This document shows, piece by piece, positions 10,871-23,200 of a DNA stretch of 64,000 bases (the first letter of the stretch is position 1; the number at the start of each line of letters is the position of its first letter). This DNA is from Viscum album (Eukaryota; Streptophyta; Magnoliopsida; Santalales; Viscaceae), in NCBI GenBank assembly GCA_963277665.1, contig OY728142.1, forward strand, positions 12,228,001-12,292,000. Reading direction: 5' to 3'. Position numbers and translations under genes: made by a program. The notes beneath the pieces were generated by a model that ran no database searches, was not told where the DNA came from, and saw only the letters and a list, made by a program, of their open reading frames with translations.

Positions 10871-13811
10871 TTACACCAAATTTGATGAATTTATGAATGA
10901 CTCATATGTTTCCCCATATTTAATGAAATTCACCATCAGGAATCGCATTTCATCAACTTTCACTGCACTCCTTTTGTAAACACATTTGAAATGGAATACC
11001 ATCACTTGAAATGTTGTACACTCTAACATGTATATCATTTTGATAATCCCAAAATATGACATATTCAATAAAGTTGTTATATATCCTAGGAACCAAATAG
11101 GTGAATCACTTCTACCATAAGAATCACTCCACAATTTTTCATTGTACTATATTAACTACATTATTTTTTATATAACATGTGACGAATGATTACAAAACCA
11201 ATGTAAGATATAAGATTTTTATTTGGTCCCCTAGCTATCCATCATAGTCATTTGGAAATTAAATTTGTATTTTCAGATAACCCCTTGTAAATATGATCTC
11301 TGAACCATCCTATAACTATTAATTATATTTATTTGATATCCATCCTTCATCACATTATGAATTCAAATCACTAAGAATTTCTTTGTGGGATTCAATATAT
11401 GGATCAACATCTTCACTATTATGTAAAATGTAGAGGTTTCATTTCTCCCAATATATAATAGTAATTGTAACAATATCTCTTCCTAAAATACCTTCACTCA
11501 TAAGAAGTCTACTATGATGAGACTTTATAATAACAATGATATCAACATCTGATAGGTAATTGGAATAGATTTAAGAGCCTCTCCGATAACATATCATTCT
11601 ACAGTACAACCTTCTAAACAAATATGATTATTGGCATGCACTTTCAAAATTTACATATATCATTCAATGGGGTACTTCCATCTACAATGGATAAGACCAC
11701 ATGGTTGAAACTATCTAACCAATTAAACCATTAGGTGGACCATTATATAAAATAATTATATTGGGAAGAACATATATAATTCGCATAATATGATTGCAAC
11801 CTCCTTATCCATGATAGGAAACATCATCGACTCTATAACATTACTACATAAGGATTTGAAAATTAAAAAGAGTCTGGTAAATTTATGTCATATATTTTTT
11901 GGAATAATTCATTGTAATACCACACACATCAAATCTTGCATCAAAACATGATAGGCATGTTTTTTTATTCCATGTTACTTCATATTAGTCCTTGAAAAAA
12001 CATTCATGATATTTGATGAATACCACTATAGAACTTATACAACATTAAGGAAAATAAAAAATTTCAAATTTTCATATTTGAATAGAGTGTAAGTTGTTGG
12101 ATGAAGAAAAGTATGTCCTTTTACCCTTCATCATGGAAAATCTTCCCTTATCCTCATGTAAATAATGTTCAGATTAGATTTGATTCTATCTTTTTTTTTC
12201 TTAGGAACATTTAGTCGTTTTCTAATTACACTATCAAATAATTTTATCTACATGGAAGACATTATGAAATTTTTTTAAATATAAAAAATTTTAATATGAC
12301 AATTCAAATAAAATTGATATATTTTTTCAACCTGATTTTGTATGTTTTTTTGATAATGGTTTACTGAAAAGAGTATCAATATCTTTAAATGTATCGAATA
12401 GTGGGTCACCTATTATTGGAGATGGTGTTGTACCTTGTTCTATATTTCCATAAAATGTTATCATCCAGGATTAGTATTTATGTCATCAAGGTAAAAAATT
12501 ATAATATAATAAAAATATTGTTTCAATGAATGTTTTAATAGAACTAATTGTGTGCATTATTTAGAAAGGGGACACCCCAATAGTTTTTAATGTGATAGCC
12601 TGAAAATTTACCATATTAAGGTAAGTCATTTATCATCCCAACAACATGGCCCTCAATGTGAATTATCCACTTCTATAATAATTATAAATTCTAACACATT
12701 TAACCCGCATCAATTTCAGATCTTTAATCAATGGAACCAAATATACATAAATATTATTACTATGTTGCTTTAGTCAAGATATAAGTAGTGACATAATAAT
12801 TTATTTTTTCTTCATTCATAACCAAGTAAGAAAGTTATAATTTACCAACATGGTAGACCATGTACTATGATTACTACTGCATACTCCAAAATGATATATT
12901 ACATTTGTAGATAATATAAGATGAAAATTTCTCAGCTCATTTTCAAATTCAGGATACTCATATTCAATTTTCTTCCACTGAAGGGAGTCTACTGGTTGAT
13001 GTAGTTTCCCATATTAAATTCTTAAATCTACATACCATGTAAATTTCCTCACTATTTCCTAGAATCTATATAGTATTCTAAAATGTGTAATGGAAGGAAA
13101 GTACAATAAATATTTCAAAGGACTTGATTCATCATTCATGTATATATTATTTCCATGCTTTTGGAATTTTAGTTGTGATTCATGGTCATTGGGAAACATT
13201 ATTCAATAATTTGTATAAGAATATTTTTTTAGAGATTATACCCATTGAACATAGAATTCATTTAATATCATATGTTCAATAAGTAAGTTTATTTTCCTCT
13301 GGTAGAATATCATTTAGGATACCAAGTAGTTGTGTAAAGTGGGTGTCACTCTATCCACTATAATATTTAAAGTTATATAACTTCAACACATCAGAAAATA
13401 TTTTGTATTTAGTTCAATAAATATAAAATGGTCTTTTATCATAGCTATTTAATTTCTAAAACAATATTAAACAATCATGAAGGTCATATTAAATTTTTTT
13501 TTTATTTCATTCATGAAATATTCATCATCATTTACATTTGTATTCATAACAAATGATCCATAAACCATAGTATCATCTTAATCAATATACACATTCAGTT
13601 TTTTTACCTGTTTAGTCAAACATTTATAGCTCTGATCTATTTCGTGAAAAATAAAATGTTCTTCTAACTCTTCTAGACGAATGTTTCTTGAATAACAACA
13701 ATGTAAACATAGAGAAATGATTTGGGAATGGTCATATGCATGATCTATTGAAAACATGATGAACTGTTTAACTCCATCATTACACTCTTTTGTCACATGA
13801 TTATCATGCAT
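10871..13811 (-). pseudogene. tnp2-type CACTA transposase remnant (element 1)
   Basis: A decayed transposase on the minus strand. It opens with a Transpos_assoc-like domain (13811-13580; LCLHCCYSRNIRLEELEEHFIFH, with the paired cysteines and the EEHFIFH end). It continues with tnp2-like residues near 13080-12930 (VEENIEYEYPEFENELRNFHL) and ends with a DUF4216-like domain (11134-10871; YFGIIKMI, VFHFKCVYKR, VDEMRFLMVNF). Order and spacing match the transposase at 46695-43360, but with many more stops and frameshifts. Functional transposase would bind the element ends and cut in the nucleus. This copy cannot. Confidence 0.72.
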
Positions 13812-13829
13812 CCATTTTTTTCATATCAA

Positions 13830-15391
13830 TATTAATATTTTCTTAATATATTAATTTTTTACAAAAATAAATAAATAGACAAAATATATTCATAATAAAA
13901 GGGAAAAGTTATAGATAATTCAAATAAGGGGATCCTAAAATGATATTACTACCCAGTGTGGGATGACCACAGCTCAGAGTAGTTCAAGAAAAATAAGTTC
14001 TTGTCCAAAAGATATGGTAGATGATTCCAAAGAAAAAATTGAAATAATATCTATTTAGGAGATAAATTTTATGAGGATGATAGTTTTCTACTTAATGATA
14101 AGTGTTCTAAATCTAGGAGTTGGTGAAGCACTGCAAACTATTTATTAGTTTGTTGCCTAAATCTGAAAGGTTTCTCAAACACACAATGTTTTGATTGATT
14201 ACATGATCATAAAATATATGTTTATAGTTCCCTTACTCTTTTATACCCATATCCCCATTCCAAATGGGCTAAGATACGTGATAACCTTGGTTTGAGTATA
14301 TATGAACAATTATCACTTGAAAAAAAATGTTATTGCACTAAGACTACAACATGCTCTCATAGTGGAAATAGATGTATGCTTTTCTAGTCCCACTTATTTC
14401 AAACACTATCGTGAGTTTACTATTTCTTCTAAAAAGAATAAAAGATCATTTTTTTGGGAGGGATTCATGATTTATGTCTCTATCTAAAGTAGCACATTTA
14501 TTATTATAATACTTCATATAAATTATTTCAAGGGGTTTTGATTCAAAAATAACCAAAGCCTTAATGGTTTTTCAATCTAAAATATAGACTCATGTGAAAG
14601 ATGTTACATTTTATAATTTATGCCATTCATATTAGAGAAAATTGATTTTTATTCCACTAATGGTCCATCATAAATTAACATAACTCTAGTACATGGAAAT
14701 TAGAGTAACATTTAGTCTGTAGAACAATGAGAAACTGAAGATGGTATTGTTTAGAAATATAAATCAATATCATGTCAAAACATCATACTAAACCACCTTC
14801 TTTTAAAAAAACTTTTAGGTCTATTTATGAAATAATAACTCATTTTTTGACCCCAAAACCTTTTTCGTAAGATAATTTTGAAAATTCTATATTGATTCCA
14901 ACTACATTACAGAAAAATTTACAAGATTATAAAACATTATAAATTACCGAAGATTAATTTAAAATTTCAAATCTCATCACAAAACCACTTAAAAAATCAA
15001 AATGATTCTTTTTGAATTTTTCAAACCGAACTTTAATTCCATTTTTTAAAAAATATAATTGAAAATTTAATAATTTTTTTTCAAAACACTTAATGGGATA
15101 TGAACCTCCTTTTCTATAAAAACTATTATCATCCAATGAAATTTTTTAGAATAACATTCAAGAACCAACATTAATAAATTAAAATTTTAAAATTGTTTAC
15201 GTGGAAAGATATACACTTTGAGATGTTTAAAACCTTACAAATTCCCATTGAAATCATTTCATGAGTTTCAAAACAGAGAATCAGTTATAGTTCATTTTTA
15301 TGGAAAATCTCGATTTTTCATTTCAAAACCCACTATAAACATTTAAAACCAAGTTTCCTTTTTCAAAACTGAAATTTAAAATACTCATGAA
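13830..15391. other. Unassigned AT-rich region left of gypsy A
   Basis: By position this could be the 5' non-coding part of the minus-strand CACTA remnant. I could not find its right end (a GTAGTG with subterminal repeats). Short open frames here resemble no family I know. Confidence 0.35.
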
Positions 15392-17797
15392 TGTAACATC
15401 CATACCCGGGATCCACGAGCTAGTGGGTCACACAGCCTGAAGCACAACTCCCCTTACAGAAGAGGTTTCTAACCAGTAGCATGAGTGAAATGGTAGTACA
15501 GTGGATAGACTATACCATCATATCATAGTAGAATAGTTGATATAGTAAATAAATAGAATAAAGTGGAAGCATATATAAATAAACAACATGACCACTCTAC
15601 CAGTAACCCACCATAGAAAAAGAAGAATATAACAGATATAAAAACAATTGTGGAAGTGTAAATAACAAGGAAAATGTAATAATATTAAATGCCCAATGGT
15701 TTATTCATATAAAATGATTTCATGGAATGCAAATATACAAAAAGGGGAAATAGGGGACATGCATATACAACAAACTATTCAAAATTACAAAAATTACAAA
15801 AGACCTCTCCACTGGCATCACGTGAAAATGCTCGGTCCTCCGCTCTCATGCTCTATACTATAGAAAAATGAATCAAACATGTGTAGTAGGGAACATTCCC
15901 TTATCTATACCTAGATACAAGTAATATACTCAGGTACAAATGTTGGGCCATATAGGGTGTTAGATAAAACCCAATAGACCACTTCTAATGGGGTCTAGAA
16001 ATAATCCAACTTCTTTTCATAGATAAACAGATTGTAGATATAACGGATTAATAACAAATACAAGAAATAAATATGTAACAAATATATAATTTTCCTATAG
16101 GACACTTGGCTGGCTCTACCTACTTCAACATGGGTCGATATAAGTTTGATCAATAACCATACATATATATAGTAATAATATATATATATATATATAATAT
16201 CTATATACTTTATACACCTATATCTAATAACTATGTGATGATGTAAGTAGCCATATACCATGATAATAGGTGCTGGCTAGACCTAGGGTGTAACACAAGC
16301 TTCTATAACCAGTCTAACAAGTTGAAGCCACAAACAGAATGCACATTCCCTGAATCTCATGTTGAATCTCATAAATCATGTTAAACACTCAAGGTAGGTA
16401 GGGTGTGATGTCACTCCTAACACCCAATACATAGGAACATGGAACATCATCCCCATCACCCAGGTAATATTATAATAGTGGGAGATTTCATGCCCAACAC
16501 CTAATGTAAGGAAGATTGAAACAACATGTACAAAAACCCAATAACCATCATTCCACAACCAATTTTAATGGAATAATCATAAAAATAATAGTAACATTAG
16601 TGATTTCCTCATAATAATTATAATCACCAATCCTCAATATAATAATGGGTGTCACAGTTCATGCAAGCCATAAGAATAAACATAGAAATCATGCATCATT
16701 AGGTGTGGCATTTCCATGGGTTTCCATTTATTAAAATTAATCCATTTAATCAATTTAAATAAAGAAAATCATTTTCCTTAGTTCAATCTAGTCATTTAAT
16801 ATACACTGGGAAGTTAATATAATTCCAAGGCTCAACCCTGCACTTAGAAGGTTTAATTAAAAATTATAAAATTACCCAAAATGGGAAATTCCATTTACAT
16901 GACAAGCAGAGAGCTTAGGTGGTTTTTAGACCATTAAAAAATTATATAATTGAGGTAAAATCATTTAGTTCACCCTAAGCGGTATCATTGAATGGGTTCA
17001 ATATCCTCTAATTACCTAGAAATGGTCAATGAGAGTATAATAACATTATTAAATTGACCTAAAATGAAATAACACATTTTATGGAAATGTTCGGCAACAG
17101 TTAGTGTTGAAAACAACAATTAATCGATGAAAACAATGAAAACATTGGGTAAAAATTATAGAACACCTACCTTAGAGTCGTAGATGACTCGTTATAAAAT
17201 ATTGGCTTAAAATTTGATGTTGACCAAATAATGAATGAAGAAGTTGTCACATTTCCAAGGAGTGGCTTGAGGGAGAGCTATGAGATATGAAATGAGAACT
17301 TTTTCACTATAAGAGGATAATAAAAGGTAGGGAGAGATTTTTTGATCATTAAGAAGAAAATTTTAATTTCACCCATAAAATATGGGTTTCTCAGTTTGAC
17401 CACATGGTTGACTATACCGGACGCCAATTGTGTGCACCTTGTTATATAAGGATGGGCCCTGCATGGTTACAGAACATGGTTTCCCTAACCATGTGGAAAC
17501 CTTATGAAATTACTTAATAGATATCTCTATAGTTTTTTCATTGAAATGCACCTTGGATTTCGTGATTTTTGAAAAACTATGCGGCCCCCTGCTGCCAAAA
17601 AGGTACCCTACACGGTAAGTACTAATTATGTAGTAATTGTGAGATGTACCCAAATTTCACAATTCTTAGGGCTCCAGGATCCTATCATAACAAAGAAACT
17701 CTTGGACCATCCATAGGTCATAGATCATGTTAACCAACAATATATTTAAACCGAAAAACAATTGACCATTACCTTTCAAAAAATTTGTGTCTTTATA
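15392..17797 (-). repeat. Gypsy A 3' LTR (left copy)
   Basis: On the plus strand it runs from TGTAACATCC to GTCTTTATA. Its start is clearly homologous to the right copy: a shared CCCG(G/A)GATCCAC, a GGTCACA block, then AAGAGG and a GTAGTACAGTGG/GGTATTAGAGTGG block. Divergence is substantial, with indels. A (TA)n tract sits near 16162-16210, and a matching AT-rich tract lies near 54900 in the other copy. Confidence 0.85.
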
Positions 17798-17813
17798 GCC
17801 ACCCCTCTTTAAA
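17798..17813 (-). promoter_or_regulatory. Polypurine tract of gypsy A
   Basis: Minus-strand TTTAAAGAGGGGTGGC lies immediately before the 3' LTR, in the expected place for the plus-strand DNA primer. Confidence 0.75.
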
Positions 17814-17849
17814 AAAAATCATCCTCAAGTTGGCCTTCTGACTATAAAT

Positions 17850-19179
17850 AGGTATCATATGATAAGAGTTTCATCCACTAAGCTTGAATATCAGGATCTC
17901 ACTCCTAGATCTCAGAATGTACTCAATTGTGCTTCCATAGAACCTATACCAAAGGAACTGACCTTCCTTTTAGTTAATTCACACTTAATCCATGATATGC
18001 ACTAGATATTCATAGACGGAAGCATCCATCTCTAACTAAACATCATAAGGATGCAATATGTGTGGCAGTTCTAAATAATATTGGAAGAGATGAGATATGT
18101 GAAATAAATATTGCATAGACCAGTATCTCTTGGGAAGTTCTATATGGAAATCCATCAGTCTGATTTTCATCAAAACCTAGAAGGGTCCAACAAAATTGAG
18201 GTGAAAGCATACCCTTCATCTGAACATTATAATGGCCCAATCTGGGTGAAACACAAAAGACAACATGGTATTTGACATATAACTCTAGAGTTATTTAGTG
18301 TCGATCATCATATGACTAATATATATACTGATCTTTTAACATGATATTCTTTGTAAACTAGAAATGTTTTGAAGTCTCTTAAAGAAGATGATGTCCATGT
18401 AAAGTTATCTCTCTTGCCTCTAGCCAACAAAGAGGTGATCGGAAAGGCCTGTCATATAAGGAATCATAAGGATCCAATATAATAGTATAATTAAAACTAT
18501 TATTATAAGATAACTCAAAAATGGGTATGTTTTTCTCACAAGAAACCCTAAAATTAGAGACACATGCTTGGAACATGTCCTCCAATACTTAAATTGTACA
18601 CTTTATCTCTTTATCTGACAAAGTGTGATAGGTCATGCCCAGGAGAACATGGGTACCCAAGGCCTTCTTAAACCCCTATAAAAAATGAGACATAAAGTGA
18701 GAATCTCTATCAAAAATTATAGAACAAGGAGCTCCATGAATATATAAGACCTACATGAGGTATATCCTTCCTTGCTCATCTACTAACAATGTCTCTCGCA
18801 TAAGAAAAAATTGTGTGACTTTCATCAAATGATCAATGACTACCCATACCGTATCATTTCTACATGGTGATATGGGTAAACCAATCACAAAATTCATAGA
18901 TAAATCATCCCATTTCCACTCAGCAATATATGATGGATGTAAAATCCTTGTTGGTCATTGATGTTTCTAATTCACCAGTTATCATGCAGAACATCAATTA
19001 ATAAATCTTTCAATCCCACATTTCATACTAGGCCACCAACACTTGCAACATAAGTCTCAATACATCTTGGTTACCCTAGGATGTACTATCCATACTGAGG
19101 CACAAAATTCTTGTATCATCCCCTCTATGATGTCAACTGGAATCCATACACACCCATGAAAGCATAAAGTCTCATCAAC
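17850..19179 (-). pseudogene. Gypsy A integrase, 3' half of pol (broken)
   Basis: Minus-strand integrase that continues the pol interrupted at 49876. From 19170 downward it reads the zinc-binding region (TLCFHGCVW, VHPRVTKMY, KCWWPSMKCG) and the core entry (AEWKWDDLSMNFVIGLP, NDTVWV). It then reads ACVSNFRVSCEKN, FELSYNNSFNYTI and LYDRPFRSPLCWLEA around 18585-18400, and finally the LTR-proximal C-terminal part. Several stops and frame changes are present. The reading frame upstream of the CACTA joins this one once one copy of the ATC duplication is removed. Confidence 0.82.
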
Positions 19180-19182
19180 ATC
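19180..19182. repeat. CACTA target site duplication, left (ATC)
   Basis: ATC precedes the CACTACTA end and is repeated at 49873-49875 beyond the other end. A 3-bp duplication is the norm for CACTA transposons. Confidence 0.85.
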
Positions 19183-19430
19183 CACTACTACAAAAACGAC
19201 GTTTATCAATGCTCAAAATGGGCTTTAACAGCGCTAAAAATCTCTCTAAAGCTCAACGCTCATAAGGGGGGTCCCCTTTATCAGCACTAAAAAGGCGCTA
19301 ATAAAGATACCCTTTATCATCGCTAAAAAAGCACTGATAAATGTGTTTTTTGTCAATACTTTATTAGAACTGATAAAGGGAGCCTTTATCAGCGCTAAAT
19401 AAGTGCTGATAAATTCCCTATTTACTGTAA
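19183..19430. repeat. CACTA left end: terminal and subterminal repeats
   Basis: Starts with CACTACTACAAAAACG. Repeated half-palindromes TTTATCAGCGCTAAAA and AGYGCTGATAAA follow, e.g. near 19280, 19318 and 19388. The same words fill the right end at 49435-49872. Such arrays are the usual binding sites of CACTA-encoded DNA-binding proteins. Confidence 0.88.
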
Positions 19431-19643
19431 CATAAAATTCTACAGCAGCACACCCAATTCTGCAACAGCACACCAAAACAAGACCTGCAAAATATTCAAC
19501 ATCTCAAAAATTATAGCCATAAAACATTAAAACATAATTCATAAGGAAATTACACCAAGTATACCCATACAACAAGTATACCCATAAACCAATAACACAT
19601 AATTCATAAGTTAATTAAATACAAAAAGAATTCAATTCAGAAT

Positions 19644-20244
19644 TCAGGGGGTTGGGGGGTTGTCCAGGGGTTTGGGGTGGCTGTCCAAGGGGGGATGGGG
19701 GTGTCTGAGGGGATGGGGGTGTCATGGTGGATAGTGGTGTCTAGAGGGTGTGGGAGGTCCTGGAGGTTGGGGGGTGCTCCAGGAGGTTGGGGGTTGTCCA
19801 AGGGGGTGGGGTGGTGTCCGGGGGGTGGTGGGGGCTGTCCATGGGGGTGGGGGTGTCTAGGGGGTGGGGGAGGTGTCCAGGTGGTGGGGTGGTGTCTAGG
19901 AGGGGTGGGGCGTCCAGGGGGCTGTTTGGGGGGGTGTCCATGGGGGGGGGGGTCTGGTGTCCAGGGTGTTGGGGGGGTGGGAGGCGGTCCAGGGGGTGTC
20001 TAGGGGGTGTGGTGGTGACCAGGAGGTGGGGGTGGGGGTGTCTAAAAGGGGTGGGGGGCCTCTAGGGTAGTGGGGGCGTCCAGGGTAGGGGGTGTCCAGG
20101 GGGGATGGGTTTCTAGGGGGTGGGGTCGTCCAGGGGGTGGGTGTCTAGGGGGTGGGGGTCGTCTAGAGGGTTGGGGGTGTCCATGGGGGGTGGGGGTGGG
20201 GGGTGTCCAGGGGGGTGTCCAGGGGTGAGATAGTGTCTAAGGGG
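19644..20244 (+). repeat. G-rich minisatellite (GGGGTGTCYAGG-type)
   Basis: About 600 bp of degenerate short repeats built from G runs of 3-9 separated by TGTCCAGG, TGTCTAGG, TTG or GTG. It is nearly devoid of A/T compared with its surroundings. Long open frames across it only reflect the repeat (Gly/Val/Trp-rich) and are not genes. The plus strand has very many G-tracts able to form G-quadruplexes. It lies 460 bp inside the CACTA left end and runs straight into the first satellite monomer. Confidence 0.92.
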
Positions 20245-23200
20245 GGTTTGACTCGTACAAAAATGACTGATGGATCATTCTCCTAAAGGATCAATGTAAT
20301 CTTAATGCATTTGTTCGGATTTTTGTACGTCAGTTGTTGTTTTCACTTAAAATTGTGTCCATTATAAAAAAAAGAGACACTTTGAGTGATATCGGTCACA
20401 CTGTGCCTCAGATTGAGGCAGGGTTAACTCATACACATCACCAATGCACCCATGGATCATTATAATAAAGGATAAACACAATCTGAATGTGTTTGGTCGG
20501 ATTTCTGTAGGTCAGTTGTTGTTTTCACATAAAATTGTGTCCCTTTTAAACTGAAAAGAGACACTTTGAGTGATACCGACCCCACCATGCCTCAGATTGA
20601 GGCATGGATGACTCGTACACGTCAAAAATGACCCATATATCGTTCTCCGAAAGGATCAACATAATCTGAATGAGTTCGGTTGGATTTCTGTTTGTTAGTT
20701 GTTGTTTTCACTTAAAATAATGTCCATTTTAAACTAAAGAGAGACACTTTGAGTGATATCGGCCACACCGTGCCTCTTATTGAGGCATGGTTGACTCGTA
20801 CACATCATAAGTGACCCATATATAGTTATCCTAAAGTATCAACACAATACTAATGCATTGGTGGGGTTTCTGTAGATTAGTTTTTGTTTTTACTTAAAAT
20901 TTTGTCCATTTTAAATAATAGAGAGTCACTTTGAGTGATACCAGTCACACCGTACCTCAGATTGAGGTGGGTTTGACTTTTACATGTCGCCAATGCACCC
21001 ATGGATCATTATCCTAAATGATAAACACATTATGAATGCGTTTGGTTGGATTTTTGTAGGTCAGTTTTTGTTTTCACTTAAAATTCTGTCCATTTTAAAC
21101 AAAAGAGAGACACATTGAGTGATACCGGTCACATCGTGCCTCGGAATAAGGTAGGGTTGACTCATACATGTCACCAAAGCACCCATTGATTATTCTCCTA
21201 ATGGTTCAACACAATCTGAATGTGTTTGGTCAGATTTCTGTATGTCAGTTGTTTTTCCCTTAAAATTCTGTCCATTTTAAATAAAAGAGAGACACATTGA
21301 GTGATACCGGCCACACCGAGCCTCGAATTGAGGCGTGGGTAACTCGTACACATCAAAAGTGACCCATGGATTGTTATAATAAATGATAAAAAAAATCCGA
21401 ATGTGTTTGTTCAGACTTTTGTACGTTAGTTGTTGTTTTCACTTAAAATTTTGTCCATTTTACACAAAAGAGAGACGCTTTGAGTGATACCAGTCACACC
21501 ATGCCTTAGATTGAAGCAGGGTTGACTTGTACATGTCACCAACGCACCCATGGTTTATTCTCCTAAAGTATCAACATAATAAGATTGCATTTTTTCATAT
21601 TTTCATAAGTCAGTTGTTGTTTTCCCTTAAAATTCTTTCCATTTTAAACAAAAGAAATACACTTTGAGTGATATCGGTCACACCGTGCCTCAGATTGAGG
21701 TGGGGTTGACTCGTACATTTCACGAACGCACTCATGGAACGTTATCATAAAGTATCAACACAATCCAAATGCGTTTGGCTGGATTTACGTATGTCAGTTG
21801 TTGTTTTCACTTAAAATTTTGACCATTTTAAACAAAAGGGAGACACTTTGGGTGATATCAGCCACACAGTGTCTCAGATTGAAGTAGGTTTGACTCGTAC
21901 ACATCACCAAAGCTCCCATGGATCTTTATCCGAAAGGATAAACATAATCCGAATGCATTTGGTCAGATTTCCATAGGTCAGTTGTTGTTTTCACTTAAAA
22001 TTTTGTCCATTTTAAACAAAATAGAGACTCTTTGAGTGATACCGACCACACTGTGCCTCATATTGAGGTGTGATTGACTCGTACACGTCACATGGGACCC
22101 ATGGATCATTATACTAAAGTATCAACACAATACGAATGCGTTTGGTCTGATTTTTGTACATTAGTTGTTGTTTTCACTTAAAATTTTGTCCCTTTTAAAC
22201 AATAGAGAGACACTTTGAGTGATACCGGCCACACTGTGCCTCGAATTGAGGCGTGGATGACTCGTACAAGTAAAAAGTGACCCAAGGATTGTTCTCCTAA
22301 AGTATCATCATAATCTGAATTCGTTTCGTCAGATTTGCATATGTCAGTTGTTGTTTTCACTTAAAATTATGTCCATTAAAAACAAAAGAAAGACACTTTT
22401 AATGATATCGTCCACACCATGCCTCGGATTTAGGTTTTTCTGACTCATAAATGTCACAAGTGACCCATGGATCGTTCTCCTAAAGGATCAACACAATATA
22501 AATACGTTTTATCAGATTTCTGTACGTTAGTTGTTGTTTTCACTTAAAATTCTATCCATTTTAAACAAAAGAGAGACACTTCAAGTGATACCAGTCACAC
22601 CATGACTCAGATTGAGGTGGGGTTGACTCTTACACATCACAAACGCACCCATGGATCATTCTACAAAAAGATAAACACATTCCAAATGTGTTTGGCTGGA
22701 TTTTTATAGGTTAGTTGTTGTTTTCACTTAAAATTAGGTCAATTTTAAACAAAAGAGATACCCTTTGAGTGATACATGTCTCACCGTGCCTAGGATTGAG
22801 GAAGGGTTGATTCTTACACATTACCAACGCACCCATGGATCATTATCTTAAAGGATAAACATAATCCAAATGTGTTTGGTCGGATTTCCATACGTGAGTT
22901 GTTGTTTTCACTTAAAATTCCATCATTTTTTAAACAAAAGAGAGACACTTTGAGTGATACCGGCCACACCGTGCCTCGGATTGAGATAGGGTTTACTCGT
23001 ACACATCACCAACAGACCCATGGATCGTTATCCTAAAGGATAAACACAATTATAATGTGTTTCGTCAGATTTCCGTAGGTCAGTTGTTGTTTTCATTTAA
23101 ATTTTTTCCATTTTAAACAAAAGAGAGACACTTTCATTGATACCAGCCACACCATGCCTCGAATTGAGACGTGGTTGACTAGTACACATCACCAACGCAC

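Noticed and set aside
12790..12802. GTAGTG near 12796 as the right end of the minus-strand CACTA remnant
   Set aside because: It lies inside the tnp2 remnant, has no subterminal repeats and no matching partner.
19677..20065. Overlapping long open frames rich in Gly, Val and Trp, and a Pro/Thr-rich frame on the other strand
   Set aside because: They arise only because the G-rich minisatellite lacks stop codons. All three readings are low-complexity with no domain, so they are not genes.
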